NCBI GenBank assembly: GCA_018335875.1 | Contig: JAGXRN010000075.1 | Span: forward strand, 1 to 38,370 | Direction: 5' to 3' | Length of the DNA stretch: 38,370 bases | DNA from: Dethiobacter sp. | Lineage (GTDB): Bacteria; Bacillota; Dethiobacteria; Dethiobacterales; Dethiobacteraceae | Part shown: positions 30,876-38,370 of the stretch, piece after piece | Numbering within the stretch: position 1 is the first letter of the stretch | Layout of the letters: each line of letters opens with the position of its first letter | The notes under the pieces: model-generated | Databases searched by the model: none | What the model saw: the letters and a program-made list of their open reading frames with translations, nothing else | What the model was told of the DNA's origin: nothing | Position numbers and translations under genes: made by a program

Positions 30876-31343
30876 GTGAGATGCTCCTACTGCGGTTGTA
30901 TGGAAAGCCGGGTTGTGGACTCGCGCTCAACTGACGAGGGCAGCGCCATCCGAAGACGGCGTGAATGCACCAGCTGCGAGAGGCGGTTTACCACATACGA
31001 AAAACTGGAAGAATCGCCGCTGATTGTGGTAAAGAGGGACGGCAGCAGGCAGCTGTTTGACCGTACCAAAATCATAAACGGCCTTATCTATGCCGGAGGA
31101 AAGCAGAAAATACCTTTAGTAACCTTCGAAGAGCTGATAGACGACCTGGAGAGGGAACTGCGCAGCAGCTTTCACCACGAGGTGACATCTGATGAGATCG
31201 GGCAGCGGGTACTTGGTAAACTGCATGATATAGACGAAGTGGCCTACGTTCGCTTTGCCTCTGTTTATCACAAGTTCAGGGATATTGATGATTTTAATAA
31301 AGTGTTGGCTAAGATGTCTAAAAGAAACGACAAGCATAGTTGA
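30876..31343 (+). CDS. nrdR: NrdR, repressor of ribonucleotide reductase genes
   Basis: This 155-residue repressor has an N-terminal zinc ribbon (CSYCGCMESRVVDSR with Cys3/Cys6, and CTSCERRFTTYE with Cys31/Cys34) and an ATP-cone (about 48-138) that reads ATP/dATP. It binds paired NrdR boxes and shuts down ribonucleotide reductase genes when dATP is high. GTG at 30876 has AAAGGAGG 7 bases upstream and encodes the canonical MRCSYCG start; the frame opens further upstream without support. It heads an operon with nrdD (16 bases on) and nrdG, and the boxes in its own promoter indicate autoregulation. Confidence 0.97.
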   Translation: MRCSYCGCMESRVVDSRSTDEGSAIRRRRECTSCERRFTTYEKLEESPLIVVKRDGSRQLFDRTKIINGLIYAGGKQKIPLVTFEELIDDLERELRSSFHHEVTSDEIGQRVLGKLHDIDEVAYVRFASVYHKFRDIDDFNKVLAKMSKRNDKHS

Positions 31344-31359
31344 GCAGGAGGGAGAAAAG

Positions 31360-33384
31360 ATGTTTACAGAAATAAGAAAAAGAGACGGCCGTGTTGTACC
31401 CTTTGATAGCGAAAAGATTACAGAAGCCATTATGAAGGCGGCAAAGTCAGTTGGCGGGCAAAACAGGAAAATAGCTGAAGCTCTCACCGATCAGGTTGTT
31501 ATCCACCTTTCCAAACAGGGCTATAATGGAATTATCCCTGCAGTGGAGGATGCTCAGGATGCAGTTGAAAAAGTATTAATTGAAAATGGACATGCCCGTA
31601 CAGCAAAAGCCTACATACTTTATCGGGCCCGCCGCACCCGTATCAGGGAAGGCAAATCTGACCTTATGGACTCTGTTAAAGAAATCCTGGTGGAAACCAA
31701 CCGGGAAAACGCCAATATTTCTAATTCCCCTTCGGCCAAAATGCTGCAGATTGCCATGGCAGCCAGCAAGCGTTATTACCTGAGTAACCTGCTGCCGGAG
31801 GATTTTGCCAACGCTCACACTTCTGGCGCTTTTCATATTCATGACCTGGATTATTATGGTAAGACTTTAAACTGCCTGCAGATCGACCTCACACGCCTGC
31901 TTGCAGAAGGTTTCAACACAGGATACGGATATATCCGCTCACCCAAGCGCATCTCCTCCGCCACTGCACAGGCGGCAATTATCCTTCAGAGCAACCAAAA
32001 CGATATGTTCGGCGGCCAGAGCTTTCCGCACTTTGACCGTTCCATGGCGGAAGTTATACGTTCCATGCCCGCCAAGCCTGAGGAAGAAGAAGTATTTCAG
32101 GCCATGGAAGGTTTGATCTATAACCTTAACACTATGCACTCCAGGGCGGGGGCGCAAGTCCCTTTTTCCAGCATCAACCTGGGATGCGACACCAGTGAGG
32201 AAGGGCGGGCGGTTACACGCTCCATCCTGTCAGCCTTCGCCAGGGGCCTCGGCAATGGTGAAAGCCCCATTTTCCCCAACCTTGTTTTCCGCACCAAAGA
32301 AGGAGTCAATTTAAACCCGGGCGACACCAATTATGACCTTTTCCAGCAGGCGGTGAAGGTGGCAGCGCGCCGTCTCAACCCGACTTTCAGTTTTATGGAT
32401 TCTTCCTTCAATAAGCCCTACGGTGATGAAGTCTCCTATATGGGCTGCCGTACCAGGACAATCGGCAACCGCCACGGTGAGGAAATATCCGCCGGACGGG
32501 GCAATATTGCGCCGGTGTCGCTCAATCTGCCACGGCTGGCGCTGCAGGCTCGGGATGCAAACCTGTTTTTTGTGGAACTGGACAGGCTGCTTAGGCTGGC
32601 GGCAAGACAGCTGCTGCACCGCTTTGAGATCCTTGGCAATCTGCGCGCTTGCGACCTGCCCTTCCTGATGGGGCAGAAACTCTACATGGGCTCTGAGGTC
32701 CTGGGGCCAAATGACAGGATAAAGGAAGTAATAAAACACGGCACGTTGGGGGTTGGCTTTATCGGCCTGGCCGAAACGCTGCAGGTTCTGTGCGGCAAGC
32801 ATCATGGCGAGGAACGTGAAGCGCAGGACCTGGGGCTTAAGATAGTGTCCCATATCTCCAAACGCATGGAACAGTTCTCTGATGAATTTGACCTGAACTT
32901 CGTGATGTATGCCACTCCGGCGGAGGGCCTGTCAGGCCGATTTGTGGCGATGGATCGTGAAATATATGGCTCTGTCCCCGGCATAACCGATAAGGAGTAT
33001 TATACAAATTCCTACCATATCCCTGTCAACTATATAATGTCGCTCTTTGATAAGCTCAGCCTGGAGGGCGAATATCACAAATATTGCAAAGCCGGGCACA
33101 TTTCCTACGTGGAACTGGGCTCCCCTCCGCAGAATAATGTGGAGGCGGTGGAGGAAATAATCAGGCACATGGCCGCATCGGATATAGGTTACGGCGGCAT
33201 TAATTATCCCATTGATGAATGCTATGCCTGCGGTTTCAGCGGCATTGTGGATGACGCCTGCCCGGGTTGCGGCAGTACACACATCAGGCGTATCCGGCGC
33301 ATTACCGGTTATCTTTCCACTGAAGACAGGTTTAACAGCGCTAAACAGGCGGAGTTGCGCGACCGTAAACAGCACTGCTATTAG
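31360..33384 (+). CDS. nrdD: Anaerobic (class III) ribonucleoside-triphosphate reductase
   Basis: This 674-residue glycyl-radical enzyme reduces ribonucleotides to deoxyribonucleotides without oxygen. It has an N-terminal ATP-cone (KRDGRVVPFDSEKITEAIMKA, to about residue 95), the catalytic ten-stranded barrel, a C-terminal zinc site with two CxxC pairs (CYAC and CPGC), and the glycyl radical loop RITGYLSTEDRFN with Gly650, 24 residues from the end, as in known class III enzymes. The usual N-x-G-K after the loop reads NSAK. ATG 31360 follows AGGAGGGAG; a longer frame reaches back into nrdR and is not supported. It needs NrdG for activation. Confidence 0.96.
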   Translation: MFTEIRKRDGRVVPFDSEKITEAIMKAAKSVGGQNRKIAEALTDQVVIHLSKQGYNGIIPAVEDAQDAVEKVLIENGHARTAKAYILYRARRTRIREGKSDLMDSVKEILVETNRENANISNSPSAKMLQIAMAASKRYYLSNLLPEDFANAHTSGAFHIHDLDYYGKTLNCLQIDLTRLLAEGFNTGYGYIRSPKRISSATAQAAIILQSNQNDMFGGQSFPHFDRSMAEVIRSMPAKPEEEEVFQAMEGLIYNLNTMHSRAGAQVPFSSINLGCDTSEEGRAVTRSILSAFARGLGNGESPIFPNLVFRTKEGVNLNPGDTNYDLFQQAVKVAARRLNPTFSFMDSSFNKPYGDEVSYMGCRTRTIGNRHGEEISAGRGNIAPVSLNLPRLALQARDANLFFVELDRLLRLAARQLLHRFEILGNLRACDLPFLMGQKLYMGSEVLGPNDRIKEVIKHGTLGVGFIGLAETLQVLCGKHHGEEREAQDLGLKIVSHISKRMEQFSDEFDLNFVMYATPAEGLSGRFVAMDREIYGSVPGITDKEYYTNSYHIPVNYIMSLFDKLSLEGEYHKYCKAGHISYVELGSPPQNNVEAVEEIIRHMAASDIGYGGINYPIDECYACGFSGIVDDACPGCGSTHIRRIRRITGYLSTEDRFNSAKQAELRDRKQHCY

Positions 33385-33401
33385 GCAGAAGTCTGAGGTC
33401 A

Positions 33402-33425
33402 GATATCGGATACCGGATATCGGAT
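33402..33425 (+). repeat. Short direct repeats in the nrdD-nrdG spacer
   Basis: GATATCGGAT occurs twice at a 14-base period (33402-33411, 33416-33425) in a non-coding spacer of 75 bases. Each copy contains the palindrome GATATC. No promoter or terminator is evident in this spacer. Confidence 0.6.
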
Positions 33426-33459
33426 GTGAGCCGGGATGCAGGCTTGGGGATGGTGAATT

Positions 33460-33972
33460 GTGTTGAAGATTAAAATTGCCGGGATAGAAAGAAACAGCGT
33501 GGTGGACGGGCCGGGCTTGCGCACAGTTATCTTTGCCCAGGGGTGCCCTCACAACTGCCCAGGCTGCCACAATCCCGGGGCCATTGACCCTGAGGGCGGC
33601 CAGTGGCGTGAGCTTGATGAACTGGCAGTCGAGGTATGCCGGGACGGCCCAGGTGGAATTACTTTCTCCGGGGGAGAACCGTTCCTGCAGGCCCGGGAAT
33701 TTGCCGCCCTGGCAGATATCTTAAAGAAAAACAGGCGGAGTATTGTTGTATTTTCAGGATATACTTATGAAGAACTTACAAAAAAGACGGGCTCCGATCC
33801 TGCAGTGGCTGCTCTGCTTGATGCCGGCGATATACTTATTGACGGACCTTACAGGCAGGAGCAGCGCGACTTGTCGCTGGCGTTTCGGGGATCACGCAAC
33901 CAGCGTGTAATCGATATGGGCAAAAGCAGGGCAAGCGGTGAGGTTATTCTCTCTGATTTGCATTTCAGATAA
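33460..33972 (+). CDS. nrdG: Anaerobic ribonucleotide reductase activating protein
   Basis: This 170-residue radical-SAM enzyme makes the glycyl radical on NrdD. The [4Fe-4S] cluster motif is CPHNCPGC (Cys29, Cys33, Cys36) in the NrdG context VVDGPGLRTVIFAQGCPHNCPGCHNP, with TFSGGEPFLQ as the SAM-binding GGE motif. It starts with GTG at 33460 after GGGGATGGTG. Spacing from nrdD is 75 bases with short repeats but no terminator, so co-transcription from the nrdR promoter is likely. The next gene starts 13 bases on, so transcription may run into the ylm genes. Confidence 0.95.
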   Translation: MLKIKIAGIERNSVVDGPGLRTVIFAQGCPHNCPGCHNPGAIDPEGGQWRELDELAVEVCRDGPGGITFSGGEPFLQAREFAALADILKKNRRSIVVFSGYTYEELTKKTGSDPAVAALLDAGDILIDGPYRQEQRDLSLAFRGSRNQRVIDMGKSRASGEVILSDLHFR

Positions 33973-33985
33973 CGGGGGCGGATGA

Positions 33986-34783
33986 ATGTCACATGAAACC
34001 ATTAACACGCGTGAGGGTTTGAGTCTTCTTAAATTTAAGGGCGCGTTTGATTGTTTGAGGCACGGTTTTTCCCTGCGTCACGGCGGAGTGAGCCGGCCCC
34101 CTTATGATACGTTAAACACCGGGTTTCACGTAGGTGATGAGCCGGCTGCAGTGGTTGAAAACAGGCGGCGGCTGGCTTTGGCCCTGGGTTATCAAGACGT
34201 TGATGTGATTGCGGGACAGCAGGTTCATGGTTCCGTGGTTGCAGTGGTTGATGGCACAATGCGCGGCCGTGGCGCTTGCAGCGATAAGACGGCTCTCCCT
34301 GCCACTGATGGGCTGGTATGTTGCGAGCCAGGTGTAGTACTGATGTGCCATGCTGCTGACTGTACCATCCTCTTTTTTTATGACGCTGTGCAAAGGATTA
34401 TCGGCCTCGCTCACGCCGGCTGGCGCGGCGCTGTGGCAGGGATCGGCCTGGCGATGATAGACGCTATGAAAGAGTTAGGCAGTAAGCCGGAAAATATCCA
34501 CGCAGCGCTTGCCCCGACAATTGGCCCCTGCTGCTACCGTGTGGGGGAAGACCTGGCAGAACAGGTTCCGGTGCGCTGGCGTGACAGGGTTCTTTTTGGC
34601 AAGTTGAATCAGATTTATTTTGATTTGCCAAAGTTGCAGCATCTGCTGCTGAGTGAAGCCGGCATCAGAGATGACAAGATTATAAAAAGCAATTTCTGTA
34701 CCTGCTGCAGCGGGGATAAGTTTTTTTCCCATCGTGGTTCCGGTGGGCACACCGGCAGGATGGCAGCAATTATTTCTCTGTAA
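33986..34783 (+). CDS. pgeF: YlmD/PgeF-family multicopper-oxidase-fold protein
   Basis: This 265-residue protein belongs to the YfiH/YlmD/LACC1 (DUF152) family. The His-Cys-His zinc site is visible at QQVHG (His81), CHAADC (Cys126) and AHAGWRG (His143). HGFSLRHGGVSRPPYDTLN at the start and FFSHRGSGGHTGRMAA at the end are typical. E. coli PgeF corrects misincorporation in peptidoglycan stem peptides, and other members show purine nucleoside phosphorylase or adenosine deaminase activity, so the activity here is open. Position in the ylm cluster matches B. subtilis ylmD. ATG 33986 follows CGGGGGCGG. Confidence 0.9.
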   Translation: MSHETINTREGLSLLKFKGAFDCLRHGFSLRHGGVSRPPYDTLNTGFHVGDEPAAVVENRRRLALALGYQDVDVIAGQQVHGSVVAVVDGTMRGRGACSDKTALPATDGLVCCEPGVVLMCHAADCTILFFYDAVQRIIGLAHAGWRGAVAGIGLAMIDAMKELGSKPENIHAALAPTIGPCCYRVGEDLAEQVPVRWRDRVLFGKLNQIYFDLPKLQHLLLSEAGIRDDKIIKSNFCTCCSGDKFFSHRGSGGHTGRMAAIISL

Positions 34784-34794
34784 GCAGGTGTGAT

Positions 34795-35766
34795 ATGACA
34801 GTTATACATAGGAACAAAAGCCGCAGGTTTACTGTGATACACGGCCAGGCGCGCAGAAAGAACTACAAAAAAATAATTCTTTTTCTGCTTATGTTGACGG
34901 CTTTGGCCTTTGGCCTGCGGGCGGCAGGCGCCTTTGTTTATGCAAAAATAACTGCCCGCCTTGTCAGTACCGTGATCGCAGAAGCCGGAGTAGTTGAAAA
35001 TGTGCTTGCAGTACGCGGCCTGATAGTACGCAATGAGCATCCCGTCCCTGCTCCCATCACCGGTAAACTTGACTGGCTGGCAAACAACGGGCAGAGAGTG
35101 CCCAAAGACGCGCCCATAGCCAGAATAACCGCCGGCGACGGAACGGTGCAAACTGTCCTTGCTCCCGCTTCAGGAATCGCAGTGCTGCAGCTGGATGGAA
35201 TGGAAGGAATGCTGCAGCCACATGCACTGGACGGTGTAAAAGTGGCACAGCTGCTGTCTCTGACGGTTAAGGAGAGCCGGTTTGAACAGGGTGAAACCAT
35301 AACCCGGGGTTCAATGTTTTTTAAAGTAGTAAACAACTTCAGTTGGGTTTACATATTCAGGCTTGATGCCCCCGCGGCCGGCGTGCCGGATACAAGCCGT
35401 CAGGCAATCCGCTTTTCTTTCGCCTCTGACAGGGAGTTTGCGGGAAGTATGATATTCCGCCGCGAAGAGGACGGCGCGGTTACTCTGGCCTATGAATTTA
35501 GCGATGATGCAGATGGTTTCCTCTGGCAGCGCATAGCAGAAGCAGAAATAGTGACAGAGAAAGTACGGGGAGTTATTCTTCCGCTGTCGGCGCTGGTCGG
35601 GCGGGGTGAAGAGACAGGTGTTTTTACCCTTGAAAAATCAGTGGTGCGTTTCCGTACGGTGAAAGTGCTGGGCACAAGCAGTGACCGAATGGTGGTAAAT
35701 GGCTTGCCCACAGGCCTGAGGGTTATAACAAACTCAAACCTGGTAAAGGAGGGGCAGAGATTTTGA
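34795..35766 (+). CDS. HlyD-like membrane-fusion/adaptor protein, orphan
   Basis: This 323-residue protein has a basic N-terminus, one transmembrane helix (about 26-46, IILFLLMLTALAFGLRAAGAF) and an external region. That region carries a biotinyl/lipoyl-like half-motif (PVPAPITGKLDWLANNGQRVPKDAPIARI) and beta-barrel segments, ending TGLRVITNSNLVKEGQRF, which resembles HlyD/efflux-adaptor C-termini. No coiled-coil hairpin is evident, and no transporter gene is adjacent. Similar genes occur between ylmD and ylmE in several Clostridia, so the linkage is probably conserved. A cell-envelope role around division is inference. Its stop overlaps the ylmE start by 4 bases (TTGA). Confidence 0.75.
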   Translation: MTVIHRNKSRRFTVIHGQARRKNYKKIILFLLMLTALAFGLRAAGAFVYAKITARLVSTVIAEAGVVENVLAVRGLIVRNEHPVPAPITGKLDWLANNGQRVPKDAPIARITAGDGTVQTVLAPASGIAVLQLDGMEGMLQPHALDGVKVAQLLSLTVKESRFEQGETITRGSMFFKVVNNFSWVYIFRLDAPAAGVPDTSRQAIRFSFASDREFAGSMIFRREEDGAVTLAYEFSDDADGFLWQRIAEAEIVTEKVRGVILPLSALVGRGEETGVFTLEKSVVRFRTVKVLGTSSDRMVVNGLPTGLRVITNSNLVKEGQRF

Positions 35767-36437
35767 CAACAGCAAAGCGCTTGGCAGAAAACATAGCCGC
35801 GGTGCAGAGCAGACTGCAGTCAGCATCTTTGCGTGCCGGTGGGAGGGAAATTAAGCTTGTTGCTGTCACCAAAACTGTGCCGACTGCAACCATTGCAGAG
35901 GCATTGTCGCTGGGCCTGCATGCCTTTGGTGAGAACCGTGTGCAGGAAGCGCTGAATAAAATAGATACACTGCCACAGGCCCAGTGGCACTTTATCGGCA
36001 GGCTGCAGACAAACAAGGCCAGAGACGTGGTTGGCCGCTTTAGCCTGATACATTCCCTGGACCGCTGGAAACTGGCGGTTGCAATGCAGGAGCAGGCTGA
36101 TAAAAAGGATGTTGCTGTTAATGTGCTGGTACAAGTAAATATTGCAGGGGAGCAGCAAAAAGGAGGGCTTGAACCCTCTGAACTTCATGATTTTCTGCAG
36201 GCAGTCTCCGGACTTTCACGCCTGAGCGTGCAGGGTTTGATGACAGTGCCGCCAATTGCTGCTGACCCCGAAGAGGCGCGGCCGTACTTTCGCCGCATGT
36301 ATCAGCTTTATTGCCAGTGTGATGTGCCTGGGGTTAGTATGAAATATTTATCCATGGGTATGTCGGGCGATTATGAGGTTGCGGTGGAAGAGGGGTCAAA
36401 CCTGGTCAGAATCGGCAGCGCCATCTTCAGTGATTAA
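35763..36437 (+). CDS. ylmE: YggS/YlmE-family PLP-homeostasis protein
   Basis: This 224-residue single-domain PLP protein has the fold of the alanine racemase barrel. The PLP lysine is in KLVAVTKTVP (Lys37); further landmarks are FGENRVQEALNKI, WHFIGRLQTNKA, SLDR, VQVNIAGEQQKGGLEP and LSMGMSGDYEVAVEEGSNLVRIGSAIF. These proteins buffer pyridoxal phosphate and affect amino-acid and keto-acid balance; no catalytic activity is firmly known. TTG at 35763 follows AAAGGAGGGG, with a stop-start overlap with the preceding gene. It precedes sepF as in most Gram-positives. Confidence 0.93.
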   Translation: MTTAKRLAENIAAVQSRLQSASLRAGGREIKLVAVTKTVPTATIAEALSLGLHAFGENRVQEALNKIDTLPQAQWHFIGRLQTNKARDVVGRFSLIHSLDRWKLAVAMQEQADKKDVAVNVLVQVNIAGEQQKGGLEPSELHDFLQAVSGLSRLSVQGLMTVPPIAADPEEARPYFRRMYQLYCQCDVPGVSMKYLSMGMSGDYEVAVEEGSNLVRIGSAIFSD

Positions 36438-36462
36438 ACGGAGTGTACAGGAGGTATTTAAC

Positions 36463-36882
36463 TTGGCCAAGTTGTGGGAAAAATTATTATCATTTTTTGG
36501 TCTAATGGAAGATACGGAAGAGGAGTCCCTTGAGGAAGTTGATTTTGTCAGGACCCCGGCCCGTAAGGCTGCGGTGTTAAATTTGCATAGCAGCAAGAAC
36601 ATGCGGCTGGTTATTGTTAAGCCCTATGAGTTTGCCGAGGCACAGCAGATTGTGGAAAACATTAAGGCCAGGAAGCCGGTGCTTGTCAACCTGGAGGAGA
36701 CTGAAATCAGCGAAGCAAGAAGAATTGTTGACTTTATTTCAGGCGCCACTTACGCGCTTGACGGCAACATGCAGAAGGTAAGTCAGCAGATATTTGTTTT
36801 TGCTCCTTCCCAGGTTGAAGTAAATGCCCAAGTCTACAGAAGTCTGCAGGAGAGGGAAACGGCAACCACTCTGGAAGAGTAA
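36463..36882 (+). CDS. sepF: SepF, FtsZ-associated septum protein
   Basis: This 139-residue protein has an N-terminal amphipathic membrane-binding helix (LAKLWEKLLSFFGLM), an acidic linker, and the SepF core (about 50-130) with VIVKPYEFAEAQQIVENI, KPVLVNLEETEISEARRIVDFISGATYAL and VFAPSQVEV. SepF polymerises into rings that tether and bundle FtsZ, overlapping FtsA in function. TTG at 36463 has AGGAGGT 7 bases upstream; the frame opens earlier inside ylmE but without a ribosome binding site. Confidence 0.95.
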   Translation: MAKLWEKLLSFFGLMEDTEEESLEEVDFVRTPARKAAVLNLHSSKNMRLVIVKPYEFAEAQQIVENIKARKPVLVNLEETEISEARRIVDFISGATYALDGNMQKVSQQIFVFAPSQVEVNAQVYRSLQERETATTLEE

Positions 36883-36895
36883 GGAGGGGATAAAG

Positions 36896-37201
36896 ATTTT
36901 TGAAACTGTTTTTTTAGCAGAAATAGTAAATGTACTTTACAGGATTTTTTACTGGCTGCTGTTGGCACGCATTATTTTTTCCTTTCTGCCGCTGGGCAGG
37001 GACGCCAACCCCACACTCCTAACGGTCAGGCGCTTTGCCTACAGGCTGACTGAGCCGGTGCTGGCCCCGTTTCGCAGTATTATCAAGCCCGTTCATATGG
37101 GTGGAGGGGGCTATTTAGATTTATCGCCGATCGTTGCGCTGCTGGTGCTTGGATGGGTGAGGAGATTGCTGATTACCTTTATTTTCAGGTTTGGACTCTA
37201 A
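36896..37201 (+). CDS. ylmG: YggT/YlmG-family membrane protein (start uncertain)
   Basis: A membrane protein of about 100 residues with the YggT pattern: helix 1 VLYRIFYWLLLARIIFSFLPL, the loop FAYRLTEPVLAPFRSIIKP, and helix 2 SPIVALLVLGWVRRLLITFIF. The family is linked to division-site and nucleoid organisation and to ion homeostasis, without a known biochemical activity. The strong site AAGGAGGGG (36882-36889) has no ATG, GTG or TTG after it in this frame; only ATT at 36896 is spaced well. A TTG at 36900 is in another frame and hits TAG at 36915 after a run of seven T. One extra T would join it to this frame as MKLFFLAEIVNVLYR. Confidence 0.8.
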   Translation: MFETVFLAEIVNVLYRIFYWLLLARIIFSFLPLGRDANPTLLTVRRFAYRLTEPVLAPFRSIIKPVHMGGGGYLDLSPIVALLVLGWVRRLLITFIFRFGL

Positions 37202-37220
37202 AGAGCTGGAGGCGTTAGCT

Positions 37221-38009
37221 TTGGACAGAGAGTCACTTTTAGCGCGTTTTGAGCAGGATATGGAACGTTTTACCGCTGCAGCTGTTCTTGACCGCATAGA
37301 GCAGGTGGAAAGAACGGGCCAGGCGCAGGCAGGAGACTTTCTTGATCCATACCTGCAGCGGGCAGCAGAAAGGGTGCTAAACATCTCCAAACATGTTAAA
37401 TTCCTGAGTTGGGGCGGGTACCCTGGTGCGGAGCGCGTACGCCATCTGATTTTTCCCGCTGCCCGCCAGGCCAAAACAACTGATGTGCCTCTTTCCTGCG
37501 TTGAGGCCAGCGCCAGCGGAGCAGAAAATGAACTTACTCACCGTGATTTTCTCGGTGCCGTGCTCGGGCTTGGCCTTCGCCGTGAGAAAGTGGGCGATAT
37601 CATTATTACCGCTGAAGGCGCTGCACAACTGATAGTGGCGCCGGATGTGCTGCCTTTTTTACTTTCGTCCTGGACACATGTCGGGAGGCACAGCATTACA
37701 GTGAAAGAAATCACGTCTGAAGAACTGAGGCCCGCTGTTGTGAGCGTCCGGGAGATTAAAGCCACTGTGGCCAGCCTGCGCCTTGACTCTGTAGCCAGTG
37801 CGGGATTTGGACTGTCGCGCAGCAAAGTTGCCCCGGCTATCCGTGCCGGCCTGGTTAAGCTGAACTGGCAATCAGTAAAAAACGCCAGTGCCAGTTTAAA
37901 GGAAGGGGATGTGATTTCGCTGGCAGGGAGAGGCCGTGTGGAGTTGGCGGCGGTTACAGGTGAGAGCAAGAAAGGCCGTCTACAAATTTTGCTAAAAAAA
38001 CTGTTGTAG
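37221..38009 (+). CDS. ylmH: YlmH, S4-domain RNA-binding protein
   Basis: This protein of about 262 residues has an N-terminal YlmH domain (LDPYLQRAAERVL, VKFLSWGGYPGAERVRHLIFP), a middle domain (HRDFLGAVLGLGLRREKVGDIII) and a C-terminal S4 domain (GFGLSRSKVAPAIRAGLVKLNW through LKEGDVISLAGRGRVELA). YlmH homologues bind RNA and ribosomes; in B. subtilis it has been linked to rescue of peptidyl-tRNA-bearing large subunits and lies beside divIVA. I place the start at TTG 37221, 8 bases after GGAGG (37208-37212); the frame opens at TTG 37191, inside the end of yggT, without such a site. Confidence 0.92.
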   Translation: MDRESLLARFEQDMERFTAAAVLDRIEQVERTGQAQAGDFLDPYLQRAAERVLNISKHVKFLSWGGYPGAERVRHLIFPAARQAKTTDVPLSCVEASASGAENELTHRDFLGAVLGLGLRREKVGDIIITAEGAAQLIVAPDVLPFLLSSWTHVGRHSITVKEITSEELRPAVVSVREIKATVASLRLDSVASAGFGLSRSKVAPAIRAGLVKLNWQSVKNASASLKEGDVISLAGRGRVELAAVTGESKKGRLQILLKKLL

Positions 38010-38075
38010 AGCAGGAGTTAAGTAAATTTAGGCGAAATAAAAGGACAGAATGGAAATAAGCGGGAGGTGGGTATT

Positions 38076-38370
38076 TTGCCTTTAACGCCAATCGATATCC
38101 AGAACAAGGAGTTCAGTCGGTCGATTCGCGGGTTGTCACCCTCTGAGGTGGACGAGTTTCTGGAGCGTATTGCCAAGGATTACGAAGAGCAGATTAAAGA
38201 GAACATTGGGCTTAAAGAAAAGCTGGCACAACTGATGGACAAGCTTAACCATTATCACAAGCTGGAGGAGACTCTCCACAACGCAATTGTGGTGGCCCAG
38301 GAGACAGCCGAAGACGTTAAGCGCAACGCCTCCAAGGAAGCTGAACTGATTCGCCGCGAAGGAGAAAGGG
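38076..38370 (+). CDS. divIVA: DivIVA-type polar/septal scaffold protein (partial, runs off right edge)
   Basis: Reading from TTG 38076, 7 bases after GGGAGGTGG, the frame stays open to the window end (98 codons). It begins MPLTPIDIQNKEFSRSIRG, then LSPSEVDEFLERIAKDYEE, the DivIVA N-terminal membrane-binding domain, followed by a long coiled coil. DivIVA recognises curved membrane at poles and septa and recruits MinJ/Min proteins and sporulation factors. Its place after ylmH is the standard Gram-positive order. The 66-base spacer before it shows no terminator. The C-terminal half lies outside the window. Confidence 0.95.
   Translation, partial: MPLTPIDIQNKEFSRSIRGLSPSEVDEFLERIAKDYEEQIKENIGLKEKLAQLMDKLNHYHKLEETLHNAIVVAQETAEDVKRNASKEAELIRREGER

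Noticed and set aside
32932-33570. A 212-codon minus-strand frame over nrdD-nrdG
   Set aside because: It spans two well-supported genes and a spacer on the opposite strand and shows no domain or start signal.

Overview
The window looks like a chromosomal segment of an anaerobic, endospore-forming Clostridia-type Firmicute (Peptococcaceae-like by gene order and content; the genus cannot be fixed from sequence reading alone). The evidence is the division/cell-wall (dcw) cluster running straight into spoIIGA-sigE-sigG, a meso-diaminopimelate-type MurE motif, an oxygen-sensitive class III ribonucleotide reductase, the sepF-yggT-ylmH-divIVA block, strong AGGAGG-type ribosome binding sites and frequent TTG starts.

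Layout. 1-276: the end of an IS4-like insertion sequence with the first 26 codons of its transposase on the minus strand. 350-1868: a minus-strand marR-nitronate monooxygenase pair with a well-formed promoter/operator. 2032-2328: a five-repeat type I-C-like CRISPR array with no cas genes in view and a decayed first repeat. 2386-5521: hisS-aspS. 5510-5803: a small convergent membrane protein. 5910-6107: a 6S RNA downstream of aspS, the same position as in Bacillus subtilis. 6203-10066: csoR-mgtE, ccdA-thioredoxin-like, a stand-alone pyruvate-kinase C-terminal domain protein and a Cys-rich mini-protein. 10163-27395: the dcw cluster mraZ-rsmH-ftsL-spoVD-murE-murF-mraY-murD-ftsW-murG-murB-murA-ftsQ-ftsA-ftsZ, without murC. 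27482-30363: spoIIGA-sigE, sigG and a small exported protein. 30542-38370: ylmC, then an nrdR-nrdD-nrdG unit lying inside the otherwise conserved ylmC/ylmD/ylmE/sepF/yggT/ylmH/divIVA order; divIVA runs off the right edge.

How the genes work together. MurE/F/D, MraY, MurG, MurB and MurA make lipid II. FtsW/SpoVE and the SpoVD-type transpeptidase polymerise and cross-link it. FtsZ, FtsA, FtsQ, FtsL, SepF, YlmH and DivIVA place and build the septum. SpoIIGA activates pro-sigma E, and sigma G takes over in the forespore. The CcdA/TlpA-like pair upstream could supply thiol reducing power outside the membrane, possibly to the cysteine pair near the SpoVD active site (inference).

The regulatory DNA is unusually legible: three MraZ boxes at an exact 10-bp period; a possible sigma-H promoter before ftsA; a spoIIGA promoter with a 21-bp spacer and two Spo0A-box-like repeats; two NrdR boxes forming a perfect 15-nt inverted repeat around a consensus promoter; a MarR operator abutting its own -10; and a 15-bp perfect hairpin between murA and ftsQ. 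I did not find a clearly undescribed multi-gene system. The best leads are these regulatory elements, the apparent T7 frame problem at the start of yggT, the missing murC, the CsoR-mgtE pairing and the orphan CRISPR array.
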